64,000 bases of DNA. It comes from Sceloporus undulatus. Its lineage: Eukaryota; Chordata; Lepidosauria; Squamata; Phrynosomatidae. Made by a program: the position numbers and the translations under genes. The stretch covers positions 61,803,468 through 61,867,467 of the forward strand of contig NC_056522.1 in NCBI RefSeq assembly GCF_019175285.1. Reading direction: 5' to 3'. Position 1 is the stretch's first letter. Each line of letters starts with the position of its first letter. The notes below the pieces were generated by a model, which did not search any database, was not told the origin of the DNA, and saw only the letters and a list, made by a program, of their open reading frames with translations. This document shows positions 36,401-44,423 of this stretch, piece by piece.

Positions 36401-36551
36401 CTTGTTTTTACCTCTCTAGGCTATCACAGAGCTCCAGAAGAATGGAATGAATATGAGTTTCTCATTTTTGAATTATGCTCAGTCAAGCCAATGTCGAAAC
36501 TGGCAAGACAGCTCAGTGAGTTACGCAGCAGGAGCACTGATGGTCCACTGA
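9369..36551 (+). CDS. MEMO1: MEMO1, mediator of cell motility 1 (complete, 9 coding exons)
   Basis: Coding exons are 9369-9429, 17643-17724, 18807-18875, 20104-20216, 27492-27603, 29215-29357, 33668-33744, 35231-35335 and 36420-36551. They join in frame to 894 bases (297 residues plus TGA), the known vertebrate MEMO1 length. All eight introns are GT-AG. MEMO1 has a class III nonheme dioxygenase-like fold; it is reported to act downstream of ERBB2/HER2 in cell migration and to bind copper. The ligands reported for the human protein are present: H49 and H81 (IIAPH, GPSHH) and C244 (NTICGRHP). Differences from human, as I recall that sequence, are few (for example L6, S25, V109, A111 and M295). 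Nothing suggests a broken gene. Confidence 0.97.
9895..10348. mobile_element. hAT-like element with triplicated interior
   Basis: It starts CAGGGAGACCAGGCCTCCTC and ends GTCTGGTCACCCTG, an inverted pair matching the ends of the 49242-49466 element. In between, a unit of about 110-130 bases ('ctacatgtcagtcctctttcc… ccattttgagcacgactgagaag') is present about three times, at roughly 9935, 10050 and 10175. No target duplication is clear. It sits at the downstream edge of the MEMO1 CpG island. Confidence 0.55.
11315..11873 (+). mobile_element. CR1 LINE 3' end (plus)
   Basis: The sequence carries the CR1 ORF2 C-terminus (the 11315-11764 frame encodes [15 protein letters not shown] and [17 protein letters not shown]) and the CR1 3' UTR ('ggttggactggatggccctt'). 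It is 5'-truncated, as is usual for CR1. The frame closes early and is not a functional gene. Confidence 0.88.
12400..12625 (-). mobile_element. 5S rRNA-derived SINE with Sauria-type tail
   Basis: The 12520-12620 stretch matches the reverse complement of 5S rRNA across 'catccaagtactaacctgg' and 'gatcctgcttagcttc', i.e. the internal promoter half. The adjoining 12400-12515 stretch is the BovB-like tail ('gtgatcccatgaatttctca… gttttcttaggcaa'). This fits the 5S-Sauria SINE type known from squamates. It is transcribed, if at all, on the minus strand by RNA polymerase III. Confidence 0.78.
12785..13086 (+). mobile_element. CR1 LINE 3' fragment (plus)
   Basis: A 5'-truncated CR1 end encodes [20 protein letters not shown] in frame, followed by the 3' UTR 'gggttggactggatggccct' and the 'ctatgattct' terminal motif. 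Confidence 0.88.
17643..17724 (+). CDS. MEMO1: MEMO1 coding exon 2
   Basis: Completes G21 and encodes [20 protein letters not shown] then ARAIIA and two bases of P48; donor GTAAGT. Confidence 0.96.
17725..18806 (+). other. MEMO1 intron 2
   Basis: A 1.1-kb intron ending in TTTTGGTAG. No recognised repeat apart from a short TC run at 17732-17746 and a GTTT-rich tract near 17865. Confidence 0.85.
18807..18875 (+). CDS. MEMO1: MEMO1 coding exon 3
   Basis: Completes P48 and encodes [20 protein letters not shown] then SI and two bases of T71. It carries H49, a reported copper ligand. Donor GTAAGT. Confidence 0.96.
18876..20103 (+). other. MEMO1 intron 3
   Basis: A 1.2-kb intron. A short hAT-like fragment ('ggccttccag… caacttctggagggc') spans about 19395-19510; otherwise nothing is recognised. 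Confidence 0.8.
20104..20216 (+). CDS. MEMO1: MEMO1 coding exon 4
   Basis: Encodes [20 protein letters not shown] then [17 protein letters not shown] and the first base of V109. It carries H81 in the GPSHH motif. The acceptor is AG at 20102-20103; the donor GGTAATTG is a weaker match than its neighbours. Confidence 0.95.
20988..21197. mobile_element. Tigger/MER2-like element
   Basis: It begins TACAGTTGGTTCTCCGTATC and ends in an inverted form (ccaagggcccattgtaca). The interior blocks ('tataaaagggataccatttt', 'cattgtatttaatgggatga') are the reverse complement of those at 38604-38835 and 42582-42744. TA-type ends and the 'cagttggcccttgtatccac'-like terminus fit the Tc1/mariner (pogo/Tigger) group. 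Non-coding. Confidence 0.7.
21292..21675. mobile_element. CpG-rich foldback element in intron 4
   Basis: Termini are inverted (CTAACTAAGGCACGTTGCAG at the left; the right end, read inward, is CTGACTAAGGCCTGTTACAG). Two strong internal hairpins occur: one around 21400-21450 (cgtcaagatagcggcgccc and its complement, 9-base loop) and one around 21485-21529 (agacgtcgcgagtgc and its complement). The GGCCTGTTACAGAC end matches the palindromic MITE at 594-818. CpG density is high for intronic sequence, suggesting a fairly recent insertion. Frames across it on both strands mirror the palindrome and are not genes. Confidence 0.68.
21690..24520 (-). mobile_element. Decayed L2-like LINE (minus)
   Basis: Minus-strand frames resemble the L2 RT at 61018-62232: [20 protein letters not shown] and [20 protein letters not shown] (22303-22545) correspond to its thumb/palm segments. 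The segment at 23085-23342 ([17 protein letters not shown]) is the upstream RT start, and 24038-24280 looks like the end of the endonuclease domain. Many frame breaks make it clearly inactive. A TA-flanked element interrupts it at 22611-23007. Confidence 0.8.
22611..23007. mobile_element. TA-flanked element ('accatatat… ataagtc' ends), copy 1
   Basis: It is bounded by TA (22609-22610 and 23008-23009) and interrupts the L2 LINE between 'ggtcaatggcattatg' and 'aatgcgactgagaggtc'. The inner blocks ('aaaaattgaccccaaaatcc', 'cttcactt…gacttatagtc') match the elements at 31846-32243 and 43570-43972. Ends are diverged inverted repeats of the form CCGTATATACTYGAGTATAAG. Non-coding. Confidence 0.65.
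25457..25708. mobile_element. TA-flanked MITE, 'taaccc' family copy B
   Basis: 252 bp, about 90% like 1529-1782 by eye, with TA on both sides (25455-25456, 25709-25710). The left end is slightly changed (CACTGCTCCCTCGGGTTACG). Confidence 0.85.
26905..27142 (+). mobile_element. Sauria-type tRNA SINE (plus)
   Basis: tRNA-like head ('gcatggtttggtggtttgag', B box GGTTTGAATCC), body 'ctcactgagtgaccttcggc', BovB-like tail and a terminal CAACAACAACAG. This is the most complete copy in the window. Confidence 0.85.
27492..27603 (+). CDS. MEMO1: MEMO1 coding exon 5
   Basis: Completes V109 and encodes [20 protein letters not shown] then [16 protein letters not shown] and two bases of S146; acceptor TTCTCAG, donor GTATTT. 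Confidence 0.95.
27851..28096. mobile_element. Palindromic MITE, copy 2
   Basis: 246 bp; begins GGCCCCATACAGACAGGCC and ends in the inverted form GGCCTGTCTGTATGCGGCC. ATA lies on both sides (27848-27850, 28097-28099). The halves pair through 'aaataaagctgctt', 'gatgcatgcatcct' and 'gcaccaaagc'-type blocks. Same family as 594-818. Confidence 0.85.
28685..28770 (-). repeat. LINE 3' tail with AAT/ATT microsatellite
   Basis: AATAATAAT units turn into ATTATTATT and join 'tttgtatcccacctctccct', the reverse of an L2-type 3' end ('…gggataaaaataataat'). Confidence 0.6.
29215..29357 (+). CDS. MEMO1: MEMO1 coding exon 6
   Basis: Completes S146 and encodes [20 protein letters not shown] then [20 protein letters not shown] and SSDFCHW with the first base of G194. 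The CHW segment is strongly conserved in the family. Donor GTAAGT. Confidence 0.96.
29651..29889 (+). mobile_element. tRNA-derived SINE with 'ttgctattgctat' tail
   Basis: A head 'ggcgcagtagttaaatgccg' with a B-box-like 'ttcgacccc' is followed by 'aagtacccagc… ttacacattgtaaactgctt' and a tail of 'tgctattgctatt'. This family is distinct from the Sauria SINE. 3' parts of it recur at 35721-35856, 55731-55856 and 57766-57913. Confidence 0.75.
31090..31310 (+). mobile_element. Sauria-type tRNA SINE (plus)
   Basis: Partial head, B box GGTTCAATTTCC, body 'gaaacccactgggtgatctg' and BovB-like tail ending CAACAACAATAAC. Confidence 0.8.
31846..32243. mobile_element. TA-flanked element, copy 2 ('accatatat' ends)
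   Basis: Left end 'accatatatactctactata', right end '…acgtacacattagtgtacggta'; the interior includes 'ggggccaaaattatggattt'. It is the inverse orientation of the 22611-23007 and 43570-43972 copies. Non-coding. Confidence 0.55.
32343..32596. mobile_element. TA-flanked MITE, 'taaccc' family copy C
   Basis: 254 bp, opposite orientation to copies A and B. It is inserted in the left arm of palindromic MITE copy 3 with a TA duplication (32341-32342 and 32597-32598). The uninterrupted sequence 'ggaggtatgctgtttaaat' is visible in copy 2, which confirms the insertion point. Confidence 0.9.
32611..33221. mobile_element. GC-rich hAT-like element
   Basis: Ends are inverted: CAGGGGTCGGCAACC and GGTTGCCTACCCCTG. 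A perfect 8-bp duplication GTTTAAAT lies at 32603-32610 and 33222-33229, the hallmark of hAT insertion. The 611-bp interior is very GC-rich and carries a 31-bp tandem repeat (32802-32894). It has long frames on both strands (for example 32610-33116 minus, 32720-33283 plus) that reflect base composition only. Confidence 0.88.
32802..32894. repeat. 31-bp minisatellite inside the hAT-like element
   Basis: Three clear units of 31 bases begin 'gaggccc/tcgttgcc…' and end 'ggccctccaa'. A fourth, degraded unit follows, and part of the unit appears inverted near 32940-32960. Confidence 0.8.
33668..33744 (+). CDS. MEMO1: MEMO1 coding exon 7
   Basis: Completes G194 and encodes [20 protein letters not shown] then HLDKM, ending on a codon boundary (M219); donor GTAAGT. 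Confidence 0.96.
33745..35230 (+). other. MEMO1 intron 7
   Basis: A 1.5-kb intron with no clearly recognised repeat and no extra exon. Confidence 0.8.
35231..35335 (+). CDS. MEMO1: MEMO1 coding exon 8
   Basis: A phase 0-0 exon of 35 codons encoding [20 protein letters not shown] then [15 protein letters not shown]. It carries C244, the third reported copper ligand. Donor GTAAGT. Confidence 0.96.
35336..36419 (+). other. MEMO1 intron 8
   Basis: A 1.1-kb intron with the 3' half of the 'ttgctattgctat' SINE (35721-35856) and a G homopolymer (about 36141-36151). Confidence 0.8.
36420..36551 (+). CDS. MEMO1: MEMO1 coding exon 9 (terminal)
   Basis: Encodes [20 protein letters not shown] then [20 protein letters not shown] and MVH, then TGA. 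Human MEMO1 ends ALTVH as I recall, so the tail is essentially unchanged. Confidence 0.96.
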   Translation, partial: AITELQKNGMNMSFSFLNYAQSSQCRNWQDSSVSYAAGALMVH

Positions 36552-37065
36552 ACCTCTGACTGCTCAGGGATGACACCTGCACACTCAATGGGGTCCCAGC
36601 TTTGCCCTTACAAAGATGCAGTTCCTGGTCTTTGGGTATACTGAAACCTCAAACTAATAGAACTCTTCTTTTTTCTAGTAGGTGTAGTCCTTCCTTAGTT
36701 ACAACTCATTTTAAAATGCTTTCTTGTTTAGGACAAGGGAAGGAAGGCTGGTGTCAAAATGTGACTTCTAAAATCCAATGGCTATAAAGGTATGGTGGCA
36801 GATGGTCCTTGCAGATACAACATGTAAAGCATTTACCACATCCCAGATTTGCACTCTGCAGACCTGAGCACACATGTACTCTGCTTTCAGAATAGTTTTG
36901 CAAGTTGTAAACAGAAAAGGGTGGAAGCTTTTTAATAAAGATGCATTTATAAAAGATCCTGTATTAGAATATAATAAAACTCCCAGTATAGTCAATTACT
37001 ACCCGTGTTGTACAACAAATATCTTCTATTTTAGTTGCTAATAAAGGGCTGCACAAACCAAATTG
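36552..37065 (+). terminator. MEMO1: MEMO1 3' UTR with three poly(A) hexamers
   Basis: AATAAA occurs at 36934-36939, 36973-36978 and 37040-37045. The last is followed by 'ctctgtggtgattttttt', a GT/T-rich downstream element, and is the best end-site candidate. This gives a 3' UTR of about 0.4-0.5 kb. Confidence 0.7.
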
Positions 37066-37130
37066 CTCTGTGGTGATTTTTTTGCTGGCTTGCAATTTTT
37101 TATATGCATTTTTTTAGCTCTTCATTTCTC

Positions 37131-38115
37131 TTAAGAAGTTTCCATGTGTGATTTCTTTGAAGCAGAAGTGAATAATTTATCCTTCCAAATACTAGACTGG
37201 AATTCATGCTTTCCCTCACTGTTCACTTTTCTGGCTAGATGTGTTTGATGCTGACTCTGAAACAGGATGGCCAACCCCATCTCTACTTTATAAACCATTA
37301 TGAATCCTGTTTTCTTGAATGCAAAGGAAGGAAACTTCTGGTGCTCTAATCCAATCTGACTTATCAAAGATCTGGATTCTTGTTCTGCATCCATCAAAAC
37401 CTTGTCCCTTTCCAGCCAGGAAAAAGATTCCCTAGATCTCAAGTCACTAATCACAGGGATTTCCTCTCTCACATGGTAAGCACTTCCTGAATCTGAGAGT
37501 GCTTCATTTGTCCATCATTCCAAGTGGAGAAGGGATGTGGGGAACTTAGTGCACCTAGACGCTTCTGGAAGCAGTATCTGGGAATGGGTCACTTCCCCAC
37601 AATGCCAGGGCAATAGAGCCTTGTTCCTTCTTGAAGAACCAGTTGGAAAAATTCAGCTCAACACATCAGCTAAGATCCCAAGGTTGTCATGGGATAGGGG
37701 CATGGCCATATCCCCAGTGTCATCTGGCCTACAGGGGACACCACTCTTGAGAACACGCTTGGCTTGTACCTGGTTATATTTTGCCTGTTTACGTGGCTTT
37801 CTGTGGTGTCTGAATTGGTGATTCAAGTAGCCTTGGAAGTATTGACCAAAATAATGGGAGGCATCTTGCTCAAATAATGGCTCTTTATTTTCAGAGTAAC
37901 AAAACCGTGTGAATATTGTATGGTATACCTCAGCTCCAAGGCCAGATACTATTCCAGTTTCTTTGACCTGATCTAACTTGCCTTGGCTGCTGTTTGGTTT
38001 CACTGTTAATGGAAACAACTTTACTCAATCTAGCTTTGTCTCCTTTCAGATAACAGCTAAAAATAATCCAATTTTCGTTTACACAGGCTCTTAATTCCAT
38101 CTGTGACATATCCAT
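37131..38115 (-). pseudogene. Unidentified near-open region, possible pseudogene
   Basis: On the minus strand, one frame stays open from 38018 to 37131 apart from about two interruptions (open stretches of 121 and 113 codons in the same phase). A second frame (38115-37930) is open just upstream. The predicted residues are not low-complexity; short segments are HYFGQYFQGYLNHQFRHHRK and SWLERDKVLMDAEQESRSLI. The region sits about 100 bases past the MEMO1 poly(A) site in opposite orientation and ends near an A-rich stretch on that strand (37088-37115). I recognise no family. It could be a decayed retrocopy, an unrecognised mobile-element ORF or chance. Confidence 0.35.
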
Positions 38116-38207
38116 TCTCCTCTAATAAATGTAGTGCTGATAGTACATATTGTTCCGCAAGCAGTCTGATTTTAAAAAAAATCCTGTAAAAATATATTTT
38201 GGTATGT

Positions 38208-38306
38208 CAGCCCACTCTAAACAAATCTTGCCAAGAAAACCCTGTGATAGGTTTGCCTTAGGGTCACCATAAATCAGAAATGACCTGAAGGCACACAACA
38301 ACAATA
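38208..38306 (+). mobile_element. Sauria SINE 3' fragment
   Basis: Only the tail half is present ('aaacaaatcttgccaagaaa… gggtcaccataaatcagaaa', then CAACAACAATAAT). Confidence 0.8.
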
Positions 38307-38603
38307 ATGTGAACATCTTTCTTTGATCCAGTACTGTAGTTTAAAGCTAGCACTTCATGGAACTGCAAACAGAATAGAACTGGTTGATAATGAAATATAC
38401 AACTTCATTTCATTCTGTGTTTGAAACTTATGGAAGAGCTTCCACAATTCAAAGAATGCGATTTTTCCACATAGTCAATTTCACGTTTATTTCTTTTCTC
38501 TCTTAGATGTTTAGCCTTAAGTTGTTACTGGTTCAGCCTGACTGAAAGTACATCTAACTGCATTTGTGCATATTTCTCCTCTTAAGCCTGTTGTTAAATC
38601 TTA

Positions 38604-38840
38604 TACAGTGGGCCCTTGTTATATGCTGGGGTTTAGTTCCAAGATCCCCCATGTATAACAAAATTCTTCTATGATCAAGTCCCATTAAATATAATGACAT
38701 AGCAAAATGGTGTCCCTTATAAAAAATGGAAAATCAAGGTTTGATATTTGAAATTTATACTTTTTTGAACATTTTCAAACCGTGTATGCTTGAATCCGTG
38801 GATAAAAAATCCGTGTATAAGAAAGACTGTATTGTGTGTT
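38604..38840. mobile_element. Tigger/MER2-like element
   Basis: It begins TACAGTGGGCCCTTGTTATA and ends CCGTGTATAAGAAAGACTGTA, an inverted pair with TA at the outer edges. The interior (38672-38825) is almost identical to 42582-42735. Non-coding; pogo/Tigger group by its ends. Confidence 0.75.
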
Positions 38841-39247
38841 TCTCAGACTCTACAGGAGTACTATTCTGGTATTAATACTGGCTTCTTGAAGAATTGTCTG
38901 TAAAACAATTTTTGCAATCTGAATAAATCAATCTGCATTAGCAGAAATAGATTCCTGTGGAAAGTTCAGAGAACCTTTATACAGCTTATTTTTCAATAAT
39001 ATTTTTTTATTGAACAGTGTAAATATGGCTACTGGAAAGATGCAGTATATAAGTTGAGTAAGTTTGGTAACAAGGGTTAAAGCATAATGGAACCAGTTTC
39101 TAAAATGTTTCATTTAATTTTTTTGTTTGAGAAGGCACTGTCTAAATACACACCTTTGCATAGTTTTATCATAGAACTTTAAATTTAACAAAGTACTGTA
39201 CATTGATGGGGGTCTAGAAAATGTTTAAATTTTGTAGCTTCTGTATT

Positions 39248-39372
39248 TCTTTAAACAGAGGCTGGATGGCCATCTGTCAGGGATGCTTTGATTTGGATTT
39301 CCTGCATGGCAGAATGGGGTTGGACTGGATGGCCCTAGTGGTCTTTTCCAACTCTACGATTCTATGATTCTT
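39248..39372 (+). mobile_element. CR1 LINE 3' stub (plus)
   Basis: Only the last about 120 bases of a CR1 remain ('taaacagaggctggatggcc… ttggactggatggccctagt') with the 'attctatgattct' terminal repeats. Confidence 0.88.
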
Positions 39373-40164
39373 TAAAAAACAAAACTATATCCCTTTCATT
39401 GCAGATTATTTATTCCTGCCTGTCACAGCGTTTGTTACTGGATGACATAAGTGCTCTTGAAAAAGAAGTTTTACCAAGAGCTGATTAGATAGCAGCTGAC
39501 ACTATACATAAGCCAACTGGACATTGGCATAAAATGCTTTTACTTTGCTGTCAAATCTGCCAACATTTGAAGCACAAGGAAATAAAGATCACATCCTTTC
39601 AAGCAGCAGCAGCAATGCCTCAGTGACTAGAAATTTTAAAAAGTTAGCAGGCAAGGTTCTTTTATAAATGTACTAGCACTTTTCAGGCAGTTGGTTTGCC
39701 ACAGCAAGCCAGAAGAAAAACTTGTGGCAATTTAAAGATGTGGATTTTATTTAGTATACGCTTTTGAGGACTTCAGCTGGATCTGCAGTCTATAAAGTGT
39801 CTTTAAAGTCACATCACACTTCATTGTTTTTAGCAATTGGACCTGTATCATAATAATCTAGAAAGATACTCTTAAAAGTGTACTGCAGCAGGTTTCAAAC
39901 TAGCAGAAATAATCAGAATACTGTAGTATACCAGGCACTCTAGATGTTGGCAGATCATATCCTCTGGCAGATCAGGAATGGAATGAGCCTCAGCATTAAT
40001 GCCAGCATGCAGAACAGCCAGGTAGTGTTCTATGCTCAGAGGTTTTCACTATGATTCAAAACATTAAAAACCTGTCTTGGTGTAAGTATTTTCTCATCAC
40101 ATGGCGTCATGCAATGTAAAGGATTGCTGAGCAAGTTTAAGTTGGGCAGAACTAGAGTTTTTCA

Positions 40165-41250
40165 GGTATTTATTTTAAATCATGTTAACTGCAAGTTAAT
40201 CCAAACTCATGGTGACCCTGTGAATGAGACATCTCCAGGACCCTCTGTCCTGCTCTACTATAAATTAAGGCCCATGACTCCCCAGTTGAATATATCCACC
40301 TTCCTCTCCTACCTTCCCTAGCATGAATCTATCCATCTGGCATGCAGTTTTCCACTTCTACTACCTTCCCTAACATGATTGCCTTTCCAAATGAGTTGTG
40401 CTTTCTCGTGATGTGGCCAAAGTATGACATCTTGATCATCTCAGCTGCTAGGGAGAGTTCAGGCTTGATCTTTTCAAGGACCTATTTGTTAGTCTTTTTG
40501 GCTATCCACTGTATCCCAGCACGGATCTCCAGCACCATATCTCAAAAGAATTGATTTTTCTATATGCTTTCTCCACTCCATATTTAGCTTGGATAAGAAA
40601 AGGTTAAGAGGTGATATGATAGCCTTGTTTAAATATTTGAAGGGATGTCATATTCAGGAGGGAGAAAGCTTGTTTTCTGCTGCTCCAGAGAACAGGACCC
40701 GGAACAATGGATGCAAGCTCCAGGAAAAGAGATTCCACCTCAACATTAGGAGGAACTTCCTGACAGTAAAGGCAGTTGGACAGTGGAACACACTCTTTCA
40801 GAGTGTAGTAGAGTATCCTTCATTGGAGGTCTTTAAACAGAGGCTAGATGTCCATCTGTCGGGAATGCTTTGATTTGGATTTCCTGCATGGCAGAATGGG
40901 GTTGGACTGGATGGCCCATGCGGTCTCTTCCAACTCTATGATTTTATGATTCTCAGCTCTCACATCCATACGTGGCAATGGGGAATACAGTGACTTGGAC
41001 AATTCTAACTTTAGTGTTCAGTTATATGTCATTACACTTGAGGGTCTTTGTGTAGTTCTTTTATAGCTTCCTTTTCCATTCCTAGTCTTATTCTGAGTTC
41101 TTGGCTGCAGTTTTCATTCTGATCAATGTTTGATCCAAGATACAAGAAACCCTTAACTATTTTAATTTCCTCATTGTCTAAGTTGAAATTATGCAGATCT
41201 TCCTTTCATATAACTCATGTGTATTGCATCCAACATTTTTTATTTCTTCA
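40165..41250 (-). mobile_element. BovB/RTE LINE 3' part (minus), split by a CR1
   Basis: The stretches 40165-40585 and 40958-41250 read, on the minus strand, as the BovB ORF2 C-terminal region and 3' UTR: 'aaactcatggtgaccctgtg', 'ccaaatgagttgtgctttct', 'agctctcacatccatacgtg', 'aacccttaactattttaatt'. The CR1 at 40586-40957 lies between the halves, so the BovB copy is the older insertion. Frames are broken. Confidence 0.78.
40586..40957 (+). mobile_element. CR1 LINE 3' fragment (plus) inside BovB
   Basis: The frame 40589-40873 encodes [20 protein letters not shown] and [20 protein letters not shown], the CR1 ORF2 C-terminus. The typical 3' UTR and 'ctatgattttatgattct' end follow. Confidence 0.9.
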
Positions 41251-42481
41251 TGATCTTGTAGTATGCACTTGTCATACAGCATCCCTCCTGGCCCTTAGTT
41301 TGCACTTCAAATTATTCCAAAGTTTATTTCCTTCTTCACTAAAAACATGTTCCCTGCCTTTCTTCGGGCCCTATATTGGGCTTTCACTAGATCATCTTTT
41401 TCTCTGGGGGATTTGTTTTCCCTTTGGATCTACTTACCTCACATCCTTCCCTTGAATTTCTGCTTACCCATCTCCTGTTGGTTATCTCCAGTTCCTTCAG
41501 TAACCCTAGATCCCCCCTTTTAACCCAATCAGTTGTTCAGCTCCTGAATTTGACATTCTCCCAAGCAAACAAATGTCTTTTTTCACCATCATCATTCTGT
41601 CCACTGGGATTTACCTGCTGGACTTAAGCATTTTAATCAAATTCATGTGGTTTCACTATTTCCACCCTCTTCTGTGACTTGGGTTAATAACAACAACAAC
41701 AACAACAAATTATTTATTTATAGCCTGCCCAATCACAAGGAACCCAGGTGAGTTACAGCAATAAAAATACAGAATACAATAAAAATTCAAAATTAGCCCC
41801 TTCTCAATCCCCAATCCTCACTCCCTCCAGTTATTACTAGGGTTGCCATGTGAAATAATGTGTAAGGATCACCCATCAACCCTAGCTACGATCACTGAAA
41901 AACGTATTATGGCATAACATTTTCTGGAGTTTAGCACATGAAGCTTCTATTGTCCATCTTCAAGATAGGTCTTTGTTGCCAACTGCCATCGAGTAGATTT
42001 TGACTTTCAAGATACTCCTTTTGTTTTTTTTAATTATGTCTTTACCAGTCTGCACACAACAGAGGGAGCTGTTGGATTCTTTGAGCTTGAAATGATACTG
42101 AAGGCATAACAAATGAATTGTAGCTTCAGATTTAGCTTGCAAAAGCGTGGGGTTATACACTTATTCCCCTGAAAGAGTGACTTTTGTTGAGTGTCTGTGA
42201 TTTGTATTTTCCCCAGATTCGAATAGTTTCATCCCCTAATAGCAGGATAAGTATATCCCCCCTCATCCACATGACTATGTGTGTTATTGCAGATTGGTGT
42301 ATTGGAGCAGATTGGCCTATTAGAGTTTCCTAGTGTCAATAGGTGCCTTTCTTCTTCAGGTTTCTACCATGATAAGCCACATTATTGATCATTCTAAATT
42401 TGGGCCTTTTTTTTCCAAACACAGTTGGCATACTGTTCTGTGGGAGCACACACACAGCAAGCAGACAGCCTTTTTATACTA

Positions 42482-42744
42482 CAGACAGTCCTCTGTATCC
42501 AAGGATTCAAGCATCCATGGCTTGAAAATACTCTCTTTCTATACACACATATACACACATATGTACATATACATACATACTCAAGTCCCATTAAATATAA
42601 TGACATAGCAAAATGGTGTCCCTTATAAAAATTGGAAAATCAAGGTTTGATATTTGAAATTTATACTTTTTTTGAACATTTTCAAACCGTGGATGCTTGA
42701 ATCCGTGTATAAGAAATCCGTGTATAAGAAGGGCCAACTATACA
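42482..42744. mobile_element. Tigger/MER2-like element with internal CA/TA microsatellite
   Basis: The left end is 'acagtcctctgtatccaagg' and the right end '…gtataagaagggccaactata'. A CACACATATA-type microsatellite (42540-42581) replaces part of the left half; the right half matches 38672-38825. Non-coding. Confidence 0.7.
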
Positions 42745-43569
42745 TCCAAAACAATAAAAGCATATAAAAAGGCATTATTTAAATGAAATTGAACAATCTA
42801 ACATTAAAACCATTTAAAAATCCAGTAATTGATGGAAGATGAAAGACAGAAAATATGGTCAGAATGCTGTTGGACAACTGCAGATCCATAACCTACAGTT
42901 ACACATTCACAACTATGAGGTATTCATGATCCCTACACAGCCCCTAGCTTAGGGGCTACATAGGTACAGTGAAAGTCCCCTAAACCCCACTTATGAGTAA
43001 GCAACTCCTGGTATCAATGGGGATCCATTGTTGTTGTTCCCTTCCTCACTCCATGAGAAGGGTAAGCAATTACTGCTGCTACTACTAATAACAATAATAA
43101 TAACAATAATCTATTATTATTATTATTAAAAAAGAAAGTGGTATTCACTGGACCACTGATGGCAGGAACTGTGATACCAGCATAACTGATATATTGCTGC
43201 AGGTATAGGAGTGTGGTGGATTTGGAGAATGCTATGCTCCAAATATATTGGCTTCCCCTGATTTGAATACCAGTCATTGTGCAGCACAAACTAGAGAAAG
43301 ATGTTTCCCTTATGGGATTCCTGGAAACATGTCGCTAGCCACTGTGGGAATTAGATAGGCCTTTTAGTCTCACTCAGCAGGATTGCTCTTATCTAGTGGT
43401 TTAGTACTATGTTAGCTCAGGAAAATTTTATTCCTTTTGCTTTGCGTTATTAATTTGCTTAATCTTGTGAAGATGCATCCTTCTGCTCTTAGTGTTTTTG
43501 TAGTCATTTTGACTCCCTAACTATGTTTTCTTTGCAATACTGTTTTATTGTAATCATCATAATTTAAAC
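42745..43569. other. Intergenic sequence, low complexity
   Basis: Contains an AAT/ATT microsatellite (about 43086-43130) with a LINE-tail look; no gene or further element is recognised. Confidence 0.6.
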
Positions 43570-43972
43570 TACTGTATATACTAATGTATTAGTTAGAAAT
43601 TTTAGTCAAAAACTGACCCCAAAAACCTGAGTCGACTTATCTACGGGTCGATATAAGTACTGTAACTCTTATCAAAAAAGGAACCGTCCCCTGGTGAAAG
43701 GCAAAAATATAATCTGTCCTGGAAGTACCGACCACCCTCTACTCTCTCTCATCCAGCCAGCCTTTAGTACAACCACAAACAGTTATAACCGCTAAAATTT
43801 TGTAAGTTCTTTGACATTGTTTTCCTTTGTTCCATCCTTTACATCCTTTCTTACATGCCCCTAATTTTCACCCTCAACTTATCCATGGTTCATATCAAAA
43901 TCTATGATTTTGGCCCCAAAACCTGCCTTCCACTTATACATGAGGTCAACTTACAGTCGAATATATACGGTA
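43570..43972. mobile_element. TA-flanked element, copy 3 ('accatatat' ends)
   Basis: Left end 'actgtatatactaatgtatt', right end 'gtcgaatatatacggta'; the interior 'aaaactgaccccaaaaacct' and 'gattttggccccaaaacctg' matches 22611-23007. Non-coding. Confidence 0.65.
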
Positions 43973-44170
43973 CTTTTAATTTTGTTGGTGTTGCCCAGAA
44001 AAAGTCTGCTATACCACAATTAATGATTAAATATGCACTAGCCTAATTGTTAGCTCAGAGTAAAGTACAGCCACTGAATCAATTGGATTTATCTCTGCGT
44101 TGACTCACCATTAAGCAATTGATTCCATGTGTCTACTCTAGTTGGGAGTAACTGACAGGTCTGAAGATTA

Positions 44171-44423
44171 CAGTGGTGCCTCGGGTTACGAAATTAATTC
44201 ATTCCGCCATTCCTTTCGTAACCCGAAAATTTCGTAACCCGAAAAGGCTTTCCGTTAGCACTGGAAAGCCTATAGCTGCACTTTGCAGCATTTGAATTTC
44301 GTGCCGAAATGAATTTCGTAACCCGAAAAATATTTCGTAACCCGAAACAGTTTTTGCCAATCCAACTTTTTCGTATCCCGGAAATTTCGTAACCCGATCA
44401 TTTCGTATCCCGAGGTACCACTG
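44171..44423. mobile_element. TA-flanked MITE, 'taaccc' family copy D
   Basis: 253 bp with CAGTGGTGCCTCGGGTTACG and CCACTG ends and TA on both sides (44169-44170, 44424-44425). Its centre differs more from copies A-C than they do from each other. Confidence 0.85.
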
